DNA of 64,000 bases from positions 186,001-250,000 of the forward strand of contig WGMX01000014.1 of the NCBI GenBank assembly GCA_016124855.1. Reading direction: 5' to 3'. The notes below the pieces were generated by a model. The model did not search any database. It worked only from the letters and a program-made list of their open reading frames with translations, and had not been told where the DNA came from. Shown here in pieces: positions 9,013 to 18,817 of this stretch (positions within the stretch are counted from its first letter, which is position 1; each line of letters starts with the position of its first letter). The position numbers were made by a program, and so were the translations under genes. The stretch comes from Anaerolineaceae bacterium (lineage in GTDB: Bacteria > Chloroflexota > Anaerolineae > Aggregatilineales > Phototrophicaceae).

Positions 9013-10017
9013 ATGCTGATCTTTGCGATTATTTATCTGCTACTGGGTGTGTTGCTGATTTTAGCAGCCGTTCAAAAACGATTTAGTCGATTGCGCGGCC
9101 CTGCACAAGGCCTACTTGTCACCTACTTCACAATTCTCTTGCTGCTGCTGGCTGGTGAGGGTTATTTTCGATTTGTTTATGCCGAGTCCGATGGCTTACC
9201 CACTTTAGCTTCTAAAAATTGGCTGGCACGATATTGGCATACTAATGCACTGGGCTATCGTGATCCAGATTTGGATATAGAAAAATTAGCTGACAAAAAA
9301 ACAATACTAATTGACGGCGATTCATTTGCGGCAGGTTGGGGAATTGCATCGCCTGATGATCGATTCGGTAATGTACTCGGCAAACGTTTAGGTAATGAAT
9401 ATGTAGTAATTAATATTGGTAAACCGGGCGCTAGCACTATTGAAGAAACAGATAATCTGAAAACGTATCCCCTAAAAACCGTGGACGTAGTGATCTTGCA
9501 ATATTATTTAAACGATATAGAAAACGCAGCATTGAGCATCGGTCTTGACCCTAAATTAGATCCGACTAAGGGCATGCCCGCATGGGCGAACGAATCTTAT
9601 CTGGCAAACTTTGTATACTGGCGGATGGTTGATCGATTTCAGCCCGCAAAAGAAGGTACGCAAACTTACTGGGATTGGCTTTATTCGATGTACGACAACT
9701 CAACAGTGTGGAAAATTCATCAAAAGCAGCTCGATGACTTCGTGGATGCGGCAACACAAAAAGGCGCACAGTTGATTGTCGTCTTATTCCCCAACATGCT
9801 CGATCCTTATCGCAGTGTGGCCTATGTTGACCGAGTGGCACAAGCATTTGAAGCAAAGGGAATTCAACCTCAATACATCGTGAAGCTTTTTGATGCAGCG
9901 GCAGCCATGCCTTTAAATGAGCGTGTTGTGTCGGAGCGCGACGCACATGCCAGCGCAGATTTTAATCACTTGGTTGGTGGTCTGTTGTATGACCAAGTGA
10001 TTGCAGTAATGCAATAG
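9013..10017 (+). CDS. membrane-anchored SGNH/GDSL-like protein
   Basis: 334 residues. Two N-terminal hydrophobic segments (about 1-20 and 32-52) are followed by an extracytoplasmic-type domain. Its first block contains ILIDGDSFAAGWGI, resembling the GDS block of SGNH hydrolases and AlgX/AlgJ-like acetyltransferase domains. The later YYLNDIENAA resembles the block with Asn, and DAHASADFNHLVGG near the C terminus resembles the D-x-x-H block. The catalytic residues would be Ser in GDSF and the late Asp/His. A role in modifying a cell-surface polysaccharide is an inference. It stands alone on the plus strand and converges on the NUDIX gene with a nine-base gap. Confidence 0.65.
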   Translation: MLIFAIIYLLLGVLLILAAVQKRFSRLRGPAQGLLVTYFTILLLLLAGEGYFRFVYAESDGLPTLASKNWLARYWHTNALGYRDPDLDIEKLADKKTILIDGDSFAAGWGIASPDDRFGNVLGKRLGNEYVVINIGKPGASTIEETDNLKTYPLKTVDVVILQYYLNDIENAALSIGLDPKLDPTKGMPAWANESYLANFVYWRMVDRFQPAKEGTQTYWDWLYSMYDNSTVWKIHQKQLDDFVDAATQKGAQLIVVLFPNMLDPYRSVAYVDRVAQAFEAKGIQPQYIVKLFDAAAAMPLNERVVSERDAHASADFNHLVGGLLYDQVIAVMQ

Positions 10018-10025
10018 CTGTTCGA

Positions 10026-10559
10026 CTAAATAGCAGGTTGATGACGGGCATACATCAATAAGGCAATAATGGTTTTGGCATCCGTAATTTTGCCCTGCTC
10101 AATCATGTTCATGGCATTTTCCAAACTTACGCGTTCGACTTCAATGAATTCATCCTCATCAGCGGGCAAACGAGATTCAGCCAATTCGCGCGCAATGTAA
10201 AGATGAATGTATTCAGTGGTATATCCGGGAGCAGTATAGAAACCGCCAAGGCGCTCAATTTTTCCGGGTTTATAACCTGTTTCTTCTTGTAGTTCACGAA
10301 CTGCCGCTTCCATCGGATCCTCACCCGCGTTTAAAACCCCTGCTGGAATTTCACTCATCACCACAGCCGCAGCACTCCGAAATTGACGTACCAATAATAT
10401 ACGATTTTGATTGTCAAGGGCGATCAAAGCTGTCGCACCGGGATGGACAATAATCTCGCGCATTTGATGTTGACCATCAGGCAGCTCAACCTCATTGAGG
10501 TCAAGTGTAACAATGCGACCTGAATAGATCCGTTTGGAGGACAAAATTTTCTCATTCAT
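10026..10559 (-). CDS. NUDIX hydrolase, ADP-ribose pyrophosphatase type
   Basis: 177 residues. The NUDIX box is complete: G-x5-E-x7-REL-x2-E-E-x-G in AGEDPMEAAVRELQEETG, near residues 76-93. The preceding IPAGVLN and the following FYTAPGYTTEYIHLYIAREL match the ADP-ribose pyrophosphatase (NudF-like) subgroup, which hydrolyses ADP-ribose to AMP and ribose 5-phosphate. The length is normal. Substrate preference is inferred from the subgroup. It starts at an ATG at 10559 and is separated from the LysM lipoprotein gene by 90 bases. Confidence 0.88.
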   Translation of the reverse strand: MNEKILSSKRIYSGRIVTLDLNEVELPDGQHQMREIIVHPGATALIALDNQNRILLVRQFRSAAAVVMSEIPAGVLNAGEDPMEAAVRELQEETGYKPGKIERLGGFYTAPGYTTEYIHLYIARELAESRLPADEDEFIEVERVSLENAMNMIEQGKITDAKTIIALLMYARHQPAI

Positions 10560-10650
10560 ATGATGACACTTTCAAAAGGAGCTCAATTAAGGCGACAAAT
10601 TATCGAGGAAGAGCGGCACATTGCCGCCCCACCCCATAATTTATAAGTGC

Positions 10651-11496
10651 TTATGCTGGAGGGATAACTAATTGTTGATTGATAACAATCAAGTTGATGT
10701 TTGAGATGCCATTGGCATTCGCGATTGAAGTCACCGGAACACCAAAACGTTGTGAAATCTTGAAGAGCGTATCACCCTGTACGACAACATAGGTTTGACC
10801 GACAGGACCACCGGTACCACCAGTACCATCTGGAATCGTGGTTGCAGGGGGCGTAACGCCGGTTGTGCCACAGCCGGGTATGGTGAGTTTTTGACCGACA
10901 TAAATCAGGTTCATGTTTGCCAAACCGCTGGCAGTCGCAATTTCTTGTGGGGTGACTCCATACTGGAGTGAGATGCGGTAGAGGTTACTATCGGTCGCAC
11001 TGACTTCATGAATACAATCGGAGCCATTAATAACAGTCCCATTCCCGGCGAGTGTAGCAGTCGCAAAAATCGCGCCTTCCGTAGCAGTGGGAATGCCAAA
11101 AATCGCCTGTGCTGTTTGTGTCAGCTCGATACCGGCCTGTTCAGTTGCCTGCCCAACAATAAAAGTCGCTGTCATTTCTAACGGGTCTAGCGCAGCGTCT
11201 GACTGTTGAATGGTGAAACCGGCATTTGGGTCCGTAGTTGGTATGGTATTGCCAATCAAATTCGGATCCTGCGTTGGAAACATCTGCACGATAGCATTCG
11301 GATCCTGCGTTGCAGTAACGATCACTTCTTGCACAATTGGAGGATCAGTAGGAAATGGGGTAAAGGTAGGGCCAGCGTTCTGTGCCACCGAGATTCCACC
11401 GACATCACCACCAGCTGATTGAAAACAGCCCGCAAGTGGTATTAGAAGGGCAGCAAAACCAAGAAGACGAAGACTCTTTTTCCAGTATGGTCGCAT
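10651..11496 (-). CDS. LysM-domain lipoprotein
   Basis: 281 residues. An N-terminal lipoprotein signal peptide is visible (KKSLRLLGFAALLIPLAGC, lipobox LAGC with Cys24). A Thr/Pro/Asp-rich linker of about 130 residues follows, with repeated PTQDPN/TTDPNA units. Two LysM domains close the protein: residues about 160-210 (NLYRISLQYGVTPQEIATAS) and about 232-280 (YVVVQGDTLFKISQRFGV). LysM binds N-acetylglucosamine chains of the cell wall, so the protein is probably an outer-leaflet-anchored wall-binding protein. No catalytic domain is present. The first LysM has lost the usual V-x-x-G-D-T-L start, the second keeps it. Confidence 0.88.
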   Translation of the reverse strand: MRPYWKKSLRLLGFAALLIPLAGCFQSAGGDVGGISVAQNAGPTFTPFPTDPPIVQEVIVTATQDPNAIVQMFPTQDPNLIGNTIPTTDPNAGFTIQQSDAALDPLEMTATFIVGQATEQAGIELTQTAQAIFGIPTATEGAIFATATLAGNGTVINGSDCIHEVSATDSNLYRISLQYGVTPQEIATASGLANMNLIYVGQKLTIPGCGTTGVTPPATTIPDGTGGTGGPVGQTYVVVQGDTLFKISQRFGVPVTSIANANGISNINLIVINQQLVIPPA

Positions 11497-11601
11497 GAAT
11501 GTCGCCCTCCTTGAAGTCTAAACAAATTAGACTTGTGAAATGATGTCAGTCTACCATTCAAGCGAATTCTCAGCAAGCATATAGGGAATTAATATTGCGC
11601 T

Positions 11602-12744
11602 TCAACTGTTCACATTGTCGCGGTCGTATTCCCACGCGGGAACAGCGGGCAACTGAATTGTAACCCTAGTGTATTGGTCGGGAACACTTTCAATTTGGAA
11701 TTTGCCGTTGTGCAACTGAACGGAGCGCGTAACGATTGCCAATCCGAAGCCTGAGCCTTGCTGTTCGAAATATTTACGGCCAAACTGCATAAATGCCCCA
11801 ATATGCTCGATTTCCGATTGTGACATTCCGCGCCCATAGTCGGTAATGGTCAATTGATAGTAATCATCATAGAGAACGCCCGCCAATTGCACCGATGTAC
11901 CGGGCTGAGAAAACTTAAAGGCATTATCAGTTAATTCTTCGATCAGTTTTTTCAGATTATCTTCGATCATCTGAATAGCAACATCGTCATTTACCGATAA
12001 TTCCAAATCTGCTTCCCGATGATAATATTGTGCACGCTGATACGCGATATCTTCGATTAGTGAGCGCGGATTGACGGTAGCAAAGCTGCGCATGGCTTCG
12101 ACGCGAGCCGAGTCGGTTTTGAGAACCTCAAGCTGCGTATAAACCACATAATTTTCTGTCAAACGATAAAGCCTTTGGGCGGCACTATGAATGTGTTGTG
12201 CCATCTCCGCGACTTTATCAGAAGACATTACATTTGCATCCATAAGCAAGATATCAGAAAAGCCCAAGATACCTGTTAGAGGTGTACGAAGTTCATGCGG
12301 AAGCGCAAGAATGATATTTTCGCGCAATTCATTTAGCCGTTCCTTGGTCAAATTTTCACGTTCAATTTTGGTTTCAAGACGCTGGCGAACACAGCTCACA
12401 AGTTCAACAGCTGTGAACGGTTTGGTCAGATAATCATCCGCGCCGGAATTCATTCCAAAGCGGATTTCATTCTTATCCGATAAGGCAGTCAAAAATATGA
12501 ATGGAATAGTGATACCGGCGCCATCTTTGCGTAACTCTGCTAAAACGCCAAATCCATCCATTTGCGGCATCATAATGTCACAAATAATGAGGTCTGGACG
12601 CTTGGCACGGGCACTCCTCACCCCTTCCAATCCGTCAGGAGCACCAGTTACTTCAAAACCTTCGAATGTCAACATCTCAATGATGTCTTTGCGAAGGGCA
12701 TCGGCATCTTCAATCACCAGAATTCTGGTTGGAGTGTTATCCAT
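11602..12744 (-). CDS. response regulator-histidine kinase hybrid
   Basis: 380 residues with the receiver first and the kinase after. The receiver (about 6-125) has the acid pair ED at 12-13, the phosphoacceptor Asp56 in IICDIMMPQMDG and the conserved Lys in YLTKPF. A short coiled coil leads into HisKA with His150 in ALPHELRTPL, then a HATPase_c domain with N box (EELTDNAFKFSQPG), DYGRGMS and GSGFGLAIVTRSV. It is cytoplasmic with no membrane segments. This receiver-first layout is typical of intermediate phosphorelay kinases that receive phosphate and then act on other partners. No cognate gene is adjacent. Confidence 0.9.
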   Translation of the reverse strand: MDNTPTRILVIEDADALRKDIIEMLTFEGFEVTGAPDGLEGVRSARAKRPDLIICDIMMPQMDGFGVLAELRKDGAGITIPFIFLTALSDKNEIRFGMNSGADDYLTKPFTAVELVSCVRQRLETKIERENLTKERLNELRENIILALPHELRTPLTGILGFSDILLMDANVMSSDKVAEMAQHIHSAAQRLYRLTENYVVYTQLEVLKTDSARVEAMRSFATVNPRSLIEDIAYQRAQYYHREADLELSVNDDVAIQMIEDNLKKLIEELTDNAFKFSQPGTSVQLAGVLYDDYYQLTITDYGRGMSQSEIEHIGAFMQFGRKYFEQQGSGFGLAIVTRSVQLHNGKFQIESVPDQYTRVTIQLPAVPAWEYDRDNVNS

Positions 12745-12874
12745 TTCAAATCCTCAAACTACACACCAGACGCTTGTGTCAATCTTTCAAGTAGGATGTA
12801 ACAAGTCGATTCATCCCATACTCCCTATTCTCAATAATTGTAAACTGGGAAATTAGTGTGGAGTGTTGAGATAT

Positions 12875-13687
12875 TTAAGCTGGTAAGACATTCATTATTA
12901 TGAGAATAATAATGATGATGCCAGCGAGCATCCGATAGTATCCAAAAGCGACGAAACTATTACGGGCAACATAATTTAGGAGCCAACGAACTGCTATCCA
13001 CGCGACAATTCCGGCGACAATCGCGCCCAATATAAGGTTTACCAGATCATTTCCCTGTATCGTCTTTAGACTCTTGATAAGGCTATAAAGTGTGGCAATG
13101 CCTAAGGTAGGAATAGCCAAGTAGAACGAAAACTTCGTGGCAACTGCTCGATCCAAGCCAAACAGCATACCTCCAATAATGGTTGACCCTGAGCGCGATA
13201 CGCCGGGTATGAGCGCTGAAATTTGGGCAACGCCTACGGCTAATGCTTGACGCGGCGTAATTGATGCCAGAGATGTGGTTAGAGGCGATGTGTTGGGTCG
13301 ACGCTCGACAACAAGAAAAATAATACCCCCAACGATCAGCGATGCAGCAACGACAACAGGACGAAACAGCAATTCATCAATTTTATCGGCAAAAATGAAG
13401 CCGATAATCGCAGCTGGGAGGAAAGCTATAGCTATGTTCAGCCACAAACGCTGAACTTCTTTATCCGATGTTACAGTTGCAACCTGCTTAAGTAATTCAG
13501 CGCGAAAGAAAACAATTACGGCGACTACAGCGCCGATTTGTATAAAAATTTCAAAGGTGCTGCCGTTGGCATTCTTAAAATCAAGCAAGGCGGCAAACAC
13601 GATTAAGTGTCCAGTAGAAGAAATGGGCAAAAATTCCGTTAGCCCTTCGACAATTCCGAGAATAATGACTTTGATGAGTTCGAGCAT
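12875..13687 (-). CDS. uppP: undecaprenyl-diphosphatase
   Basis: About 270 residues with eight or so hydrophobic helices. It is the BacA/UppP family enzyme that dephosphorylates undecaprenyl diphosphate to recycle the wall lipid carrier. Family motifs are clear: GIVEGLTEFLPISSTGHLI near the N terminus and PGVSRSGSTIIGGMLFGLDR later, which hold the catalytic Glu, Ser and Arg. I chose the ATG at 13687 (MLELIKVIILGIVEG), which is where family members begin. An upstream start at 13771 would add 28 residues without similarity to the family. Confidence 0.94.
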   Translation of the reverse strand: MLELIKVIILGIVEGLTEFLPISSTGHLIVFAALLDFKNANGSTFEIFIQIGAVVAVIVFFRAELLKQVATVTSDKEVQRLWLNIAIAFLPAAIIGFIFADKIDELLFRPVVVAASLIVGGIIFLVVERRPNTSPLTTSLASITPRQALAVGVAQISALIPGVSRSGSTIIGGMLFGLDRAVATKFSFYLAIPTLGIATLYSLIKSLKTIQGNDLVNLILGAIVAGIVAWIAVRWLLNYVARNSFVAFGYYRMLAGIIIIILIIMNVLPA

Positions 13688-13906
13688 GACGAGGACTCCT
13701 ACTAGTGGCCTATCAGCCATCAATGCATAATTCGCAACGGTGAGATTACAGACTCGGCCTAAAAACCGCATAACATGGGTTTAGCCAATATCCTAATTCT
13801 CATAATTGTATCGTAGAAGAAATACTTACGATTCTGTGGATTTAAGTGGCATGGGGGCGATGTGGTAGGCTTGGCAGCGGGAATTTTACTTCGATGAGGT
13901 TATCGA

Positions 13907-15169
13907 TTGCGCACTTATATTCCATTTCTTCGTGAAAACTCAGACTTCACGCGTGTTTGGGTTGCCCAAATAATTAGCCTGTTCGGCGATTGGTTTAATA
14001 TCATTGCCCTTTCGGCGCTGGTAGCACAATATACGAATCAGTCCGGCCTAGCTGTAAGCGGACTCCTGCTCGCGAGGGTATTACCACCGTTCCTCATCAG
14101 TCCCTTTGCTGGAGTTTTGGTCGACCGATTTGACAGGAAGCGTCTCCTGATTATCAGCGACGTACTCCGGACCATGGTTGGTTTATCACTGATGTTGGCA
14201 ACATCAGCTGATCGGCTGTGGATAATCTATGGAGCAACAATATTCCAGTTTGTTTTTTCGGCCATATTTGAACCTGCGCGTTCCGCACTGCTGCCGGCCC
14301 TGCTACCAAGGGAGCAGCTTATTAAGGCCAACACACTCAGCAACGTGACATGGTCGGTCATGTTAGCCATTGGCGCGATGATCGGTGGCATTATTACGGC
14401 AATCTTTGGAACAACGACCGCGCTGATTGTCGATGCAGCGAGCTTTGGTGTTTCGGCGTTAATTTTGATGAGTGTACGTGTAAACCGAAATATCGAACAC
14501 ACTAAACCAACGTTACATAAATCAGCTCACCAAACGGGTTTCAAGGACGGATTGACCTATGTGCGTAAGCACCCCCAAATTGGCATTGTACTGTTGGTCA
14601 AATTTGGCCTCAGTGTTGGTAATGTTGATACACTGATGATTGCTTATGGCACAGCATTGTTTGTTGTGGGAAAAAATGGTACCGGTTCTTTGGGATTACT
14701 ATATGCGGCGTTTGGATTAGGTGCGCTGTTAGGGCCGGCTCTCCTCAACCGATATAGCAACGGTCAAGTTATGACAATGCGACGGTTGATGATTATTGGG
14801 TTCGCGTGGGTCACACTTGGATGGTTTTTACTTGGCCTTGCACCGAGTTTATGGTTCGCTGCCCTAGCGTTAGTCGTTCGAGCAATGGGCGGTTCAACAA
14901 CTTGGACATATAGTTCAACCGTGATTCAGATGAGCACCGAAAACGCATATCTTGGCAGAATATTCTCCCTCGATTGGGCTGCCTATTATTTCGCAGTTAC
15001 TGTAAGCACCCTTGTTACGGGACGGGTGTTAGATGCCGTTGGAAGTATGCATGCCCCAGAAATCGCGTTGGTGACGGGTGTACTCAGTTTGATACCCTTA
15101 GTTGGATGGATAGCTGCGGTGCGGTGGGCTGAGCGTTACACCACCCGACTAGCGGTTGTCAACGAGTGA
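13907..15169 (+). CDS. MFS transporter, probable multidrug/macrolide-type exporter
   Basis: 420 residues with about twelve hydrophobic segments. The start is a TTG at 13907; the nearby ATG at 13894 is out of frame. The early sequence (FTRVWVAQIISLFGDWFN) and the motif-A-like loop DRFDRKRLLIISD are typical of MFS proteins of the macrolide-efflux/enterobactin-exporter branch. That branch exports small molecules using the proton gradient. The substrate cannot be deduced. It is followed by a gap of about 75 bases and an FAD monooxygenase on the same strand. Confidence 0.82.
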   Translation: MRTYIPFLRENSDFTRVWVAQIISLFGDWFNIIALSALVAQYTNQSGLAVSGLLLARVLPPFLISPFAGVLVDRFDRKRLLIISDVLRTMVGLSLMLATSADRLWIIYGATIFQFVFSAIFEPARSALLPALLPREQLIKANTLSNVTWSVMLAIGAMIGGIITAIFGTTTALIVDAASFGVSALILMSVRVNRNIEHTKPTLHKSAHQTGFKDGLTYVRKHPQIGIVLLVKFGLSVGNVDTLMIAYGTALFVVGKNGTGSLGLLYAAFGLGALLGPALLNRYSNGQVMTMRRLMIIGFAWVTLGWFLLGLAPSLWFAALALVVRAMGGSTTWTYSSTVIQMSTENAYLGRIFSLDWAAYYFAVTVSTLVTGRVLDAVGSMHAPEIALVTGVLSLIPLVGWIAAVRWAERYTTRLAVVNE

Positions 15170-15245
15170 CAAAACCCCTATGCACTCCAATTTTATGATA
15201 AACTGATTACCAACGCTATATTAATAGACATCGAGGGCGTTGTGT

Positions 15246-16664
15246 ATGGACGCGAATAGAAAACGGGCAATTGTACTCGGTGGCAGCATGACAGGAATGC
15301 TTGCAGCACGGGTACTCAGCGACCATTTTGAACACGTAACCATTATTGACCGAGACCATCTGCCCGAAGTAGCTGAACTACGGGATGGCACCCCACAAGC
15401 TCGACATTTGCACGTGCTTTTGGCTAAGGGACTGCAAATAGTCGAAGACTTGTTCCCGGGCATTAAAGCGGAAATGTCTGCAAAAGGAGCGGTCACCCTA
15501 ATATGGGGACAAGATACAACAGTTTACATGAAATATGGCTGGATGCCCGCTTTTGACAGTGCGATACAAACACTTGGGATTAGCCGAATGCTGTTGGAAT
15601 GGTGTGTTCGAGAGCGAATACGGGTGAATCCGCGCATCCAAACGCTCGAACGAACAAAAGTTAAACACCTTGTGACAGCAGAAAATAATCAACGCGTAAT
15701 CGGCGTACAGATACAGGCAAAGGGCGAAAACACTGAAACTAGCGCGCTTAAGGCTGATTTGGTTGTAGATGCAACTGGACGAACAACACATACGCCTGAA
15801 TGGCTGGTTAACATGGGATATGGTCAAGTTGAGGAAAGTGTCATCAATTCATTCCTTGGATACGCCACCCGTAGTTATAAACGCCCTGAAACATTTCCTA
15901 AAGACAAAAAGATGATTACCATACAGTCGCTGCCGCCAAACATTCCGCGCGGTGGCGTAATCATGGAAATTGAAAACGATGAGTGTGTTGTGACATTAGC
16001 CGGGGTGAATAAAAATTATCCACCGACGGATGAAGACGGATTCCTCGAATTTGCTCGCAATTTACTCTCACCCGCGATCTACGACATTATCCGCGACGCT
16101 GAACCGATTTCGAACATATATGGATACCAGCGAACTGAAAACCGCTGGCGACATTATGAGCGTCTAACACAATGGCCTGACGGATTTGTAGTTTTAGGTG
16201 ATGCAGCTTGCGCATTCAACCCTGTTTATGGACAAGGGATGACAACAGGCGCATTGGAAGCATTGGAACTAAATAAGGTCCTTACGGAATATACTGGCAA
16301 AAACAGCACAGGGATGACAAAAAGTTTCCAGAGTCGGCTGGCAAAAGTGATTGAAACACCATGGCTAATGGCGACAGGTGAGGATTTGCGTTACCCCGGA
16401 ACAGAGGGCGGTAAAACAAGTTGGCAAGATCGACTGGTACAAAAATATATTGAACGGTTTATTGATGCTATGCCCCTTTACCCCGAAATCGCCGACACCT
16501 TCGTACAGGTTATGAACCTGATTACCTCACCAACCGCTTTGTTTCAGCCCCGAATATTACTCAAGGTGGCTAGCAGCTTATTTAATCGCAAAAAGGTGAT
16601 TGCAAAGCCTTCCACATTACCGACTACAGAAGTGAAATCTCAATCACCTACCCCACTGACATAA
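15246..16664 (+). CDS. FAD-dependent monooxygenase-like oxidoreductase
   Basis: 472 residues from the ATG at 15246; a TTG two codons earlier is also possible. The N-terminal FAD-binding dinucleotide fold is seen in AIVLGGSMTGMLAARVL with the acidic end of beta-2 in VTIIDRDHLPE. The second FAD motif is VVLGDAACAFNPVYGQGMTT, as in group A flavoprotein monooxygenases and geranylgeranyl-reductase-like enzymes. The dinucleotide motif is slightly degenerate (GGSMTG rather than GxGxxG). The substrate is unknown. The gene ends at a 24-bp palindromic terminator shared with the convergent dehydrogenase gene. Confidence 0.78.
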   Translation: MDANRKRAIVLGGSMTGMLAARVLSDHFEHVTIIDRDHLPEVAELRDGTPQARHLHVLLAKGLQIVEDLFPGIKAEMSAKGAVTLIWGQDTTVYMKYGWMPAFDSAIQTLGISRMLLEWCVRERIRVNPRIQTLERTKVKHLVTAENNQRVIGVQIQAKGENTETSALKADLVVDATGRTTHTPEWLVNMGYGQVEESVINSFLGYATRSYKRPETFPKDKKMITIQSLPPNIPRGGVIMEIENDECVVTLAGVNKNYPPTDEDGFLEFARNLLSPAIYDIIRDAEPISNIYGYQRTENRWRHYERLTQWPDGFVVLGDAACAFNPVYGQGMTTGALEALELNKVLTEYTGKNSTGMTKSFQSRLAKVIETPWLMATGEDLRYPGTEGGKTSWQDRLVQKYIERFIDAMPLYPEIADTFVQVMNLITSPTALFQPRILLKVASSLFNRKKVIAKPSTLPTTEVKSQSPTPLT

Positions 16665-16670
16665 AACAAA

Positions 16671-16694
16671 AGGGAAAAGGTATACCTTTTCCCT
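16671..16694. terminator. bidirectional terminator
   Basis: A perfect 24-bp palindrome (AGGGAAAAGG, TATA, CCTTTTCCCT) lies between the convergent genes ending at 16664 and 16736, with an A/T-rich tract on the left. It would stop transcription in both directions. Confidence 0.75.
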
Positions 16695-16735
16695 ACAATC
16701 AAACAAGACGTGATTTGACCAACTACGATTATGAC

Positions 16736-17839
16736 TTACGTATCCAAGGTGCCTTTTGCAAGACCTACTGGCAGCGCGGGAGGCTGTTTGACGGAACTGC
16801 CGACATCAATATGCTTCCCTTGTGCAGAAGCTTCATGGAAGCTTTGCATAAGGTCTAAAACGTGGAAGGCCAGTTGACCACTGGCGCGATTGGCTCGACC
16901 ACTGCGTATTGCGTAGGCCATATCAGCTACCCCAATTCCACGTCCAACCTCATCACTGTGGGAGTGCTCGATTTCACGCCATTCTTTTTCGTCCCAACGA
17001 CGAAGCAATACTTTCCCACCAAAGTTATTAGGGTCAGGTACATTCAGCGAACCTTCTGATCCGTGAATTTCAATGAGCGGGACATGATGCGCCCACACAT
17101 CAAAGCTGGTAATAATGGTTCCCACAGCACCAGAGGCAAAATCCATGAGACCTGCCACGTGAGTTGGTACATCCACTGTAATTTTTAGACCATTCTTTTC
17201 TTTACTGGTCGCAATACGTTCGGGGAAAGAAATCTGTGCAGAAGCGGTTACACGCTTTACCGGGCCAAGCAAATTGATCAAAGCCGTGAGATAGTACGGT
17301 CCCATGTCAAACATCGGGCCACCACCAAGTTTGTAGTAGAACTCAGGATTCGGATGCCAACTTTCAGGGCCATGACTCAACATAAAGGCAGTAGCCGCGA
17401 CCGGGCGACCGATGAGACCATCGTCGATGACTTTACGGGCTGTTTGAATACCACCACCGAGGAACGTATCCGGCGCACAACCGACAAGTAAATGCTTTTC
17501 GGCAGCAAGCGCGAGAATTTTCTCACCTTCTTGGCGAGAAAGGCCAAACGGCTTTTCGGCGTAAGCATGTTTACCGGCGTTCAAAATAGCGAGGCTGACT
17601 TCGGCGTGAGCCTGCGGCACGGTGAGATTAATCACAATTTCGATTGTGGGATCAGCAAGAAGTTCCGCAACCGTATAAGCGTGAGGAATATTAAATTCCT
17701 TAGCACGCGCCTCTGCACGACTGAAATCCATGTCGGCAACGGCAACGACATCTAGAATTTCAAAGGTGCGTGTCCATTTGATATATTGCGGAAAAATATT
17801 GCCGACACCAATAAAGCCAACTTTTACCTTATCGACCAT
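16736..17839 (-). CDS. Gfo/Idh/MocA family NAD(P)-dependent oxidoreductase
   Basis: 367 residues. The N-terminal Rossmann fold has VGFIGVGNIFPQ, then the family marker AEKPFGLS at about residues 95-102. The C-terminal alpha/beta domain has the substrate-facing GGGPMFDMGPYYLTAL. Members oxidise sugar or inositol hydroxyls, or reduce keto groups, using NAD(P). The substrate is not decided. The start (ATG at 17839) overlaps the stop of the upstream sugar isomerase-like gene by 11 bases, so the two are an operon. The pair is typical of inositol- or sugar-catabolic modules. Confidence 0.9.
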   Translation of the reverse strand: MVDKVKVGFIGVGNIFPQYIKWTRTFEILDVVAVADMDFSRAEARAKEFNIPHAYTVAELLADPTIEIVINLTVPQAHAEVSLAILNAGKHAYAEKPFGLSRQEGEKILALAAEKHLLVGCAPDTFLGGGIQTARKVIDDGLIGRPVAATAFMLSHGPESWHPNPEFYYKLGGGPMFDMGPYYLTALINLLGPVKRVTASAQISFPERIATSKEKNGLKITVDVPTHVAGLMDFASGAVGTIITSFDVWAHHVPLIEIHGSEGSLNVPDPNNFGGKVLLRRWDEKEWREIEHSHSDEVGRGIGVADMAYAIRSGRANRASGQLAFHVLDLMQSFHEASAQGKHIDVGSSVKQPPALPVGLAKGTLDT

Positions 17840-18587
17840 GAGCGTAGCCTTTCGAAGTTAAGTAAGTATAACTACGCCCAACAGCTTCCAGCATATCGGT
17901 AGCGCAGCGATCTAATTCAACAATGAGCCATTCAGGTTTACCAGCAGTGATAATCGATGCCCAATCCATAACGCCATCCCCAACAGCAACCATCGGGTCT
18001 TTTTCGTCAGTTGAACCGTCCTTAATATGAAGCAGCGGGGCGCGGTCTCCATATTCACGAATAATATCGGCAGGATCATAGCCACCGGTTTTTACCCAAT
18101 AGGTATCTACTTCAAAATTAACGGTTGGCGCAACGTGTTCCAGCATGATTTTATAGGCAGGACGACCGTTAACCTGCTGGCGATATTCCCACCAATGATT
18201 ATGGTAAGAAAGACGCATTCCATTGGCGCGTGCAATTTCATCTGCACGATTGAGCCGCTCGGAATGAAACTTAATGCGATCTTCAGATACAAATTCTTCT
18301 GCTGGGATATACGGGCAAACCAAATCTTTACAGCCCAAGATTTGCATCGTATCCAACACTTCGTTCTTTTTCGCATCAAGTGGCAAATCGCTATGGGCAC
18401 TTGGAACTTGCAGCCCTAGTTCTTGAAATAACTTCGCAGCAGCCTTTGGTGTTGTACTCACATAAGCCGCATTTGCCGACTCGACTCCTACATAGCCTTG
18501 TGCTGCCACCTGACGAATTACCCCTTCAAAATCCACAGCAAGTGCATCGCGCAACGTATAAAGTTGAAGCCCAATTGGAACAGACAT
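17829..18587 (-). CDS. sugar phosphate isomerase/epimerase-like TIM barrel protein
   Basis: 252 residues. The start IGLQLYTLRDAL and the sequence blocks LSYHNHWWEYR, FEVDTYWVKTGG and LLHIKDGS match the AP-endonuclease-2/xylose-isomerase-like family (IolE/IolH/YcjR-type). The metal-binding Glu/Asp/His residues lie at those strand ends. Such enzymes isomerise, epimerise or dehydrate keto-sugars and inosose. It precedes the Gfo/Idh/MocA gene and overlaps it, which supports a joint pathway of oxidation followed by isomerisation (inference). Confidence 0.85.
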   Translation of the reverse strand: MSVPIGLQLYTLRDALAVDFEGVIRQVAAQGYVGVESANAAYVSTTPKAAAKLFQELGLQVPSAHSDLPLDAKKNEVLDTMQILGCKDLVCPYIPAEEFVSEDRIKFHSERLNRADEIARANGMRLSYHNHWWEYRQQVNGRPAYKIMLEHVAPTVNFEVDTYWVKTGGYDPADIIREYGDRAPLLHIKDGSTDEKDPMVAVGDGVMDWASIITAGKPEWLIVELDRCATDMLEAVGRSYTYLTSKGYAHGR

Positions 18588-18817
18588 AAACCCTCACTCA
18601 GAATCAATATAAACAGCAATAACACAGATGTATATATGTGCTGCATTTTAAGTTTGTGAAGATTTTACCTATCTACTCATAGACGGGCAAATGACCATTT
18701 CAGAGCACAGAACAAGAACGGGGCAAACGTTGGGAAGCCGCGTTGCGAGGGGTGAGATGCGGTGATAGAATGCAAAGTGGAATATAGAAAACAATAGGCT
18801 CGAAATCGGGGAAACTT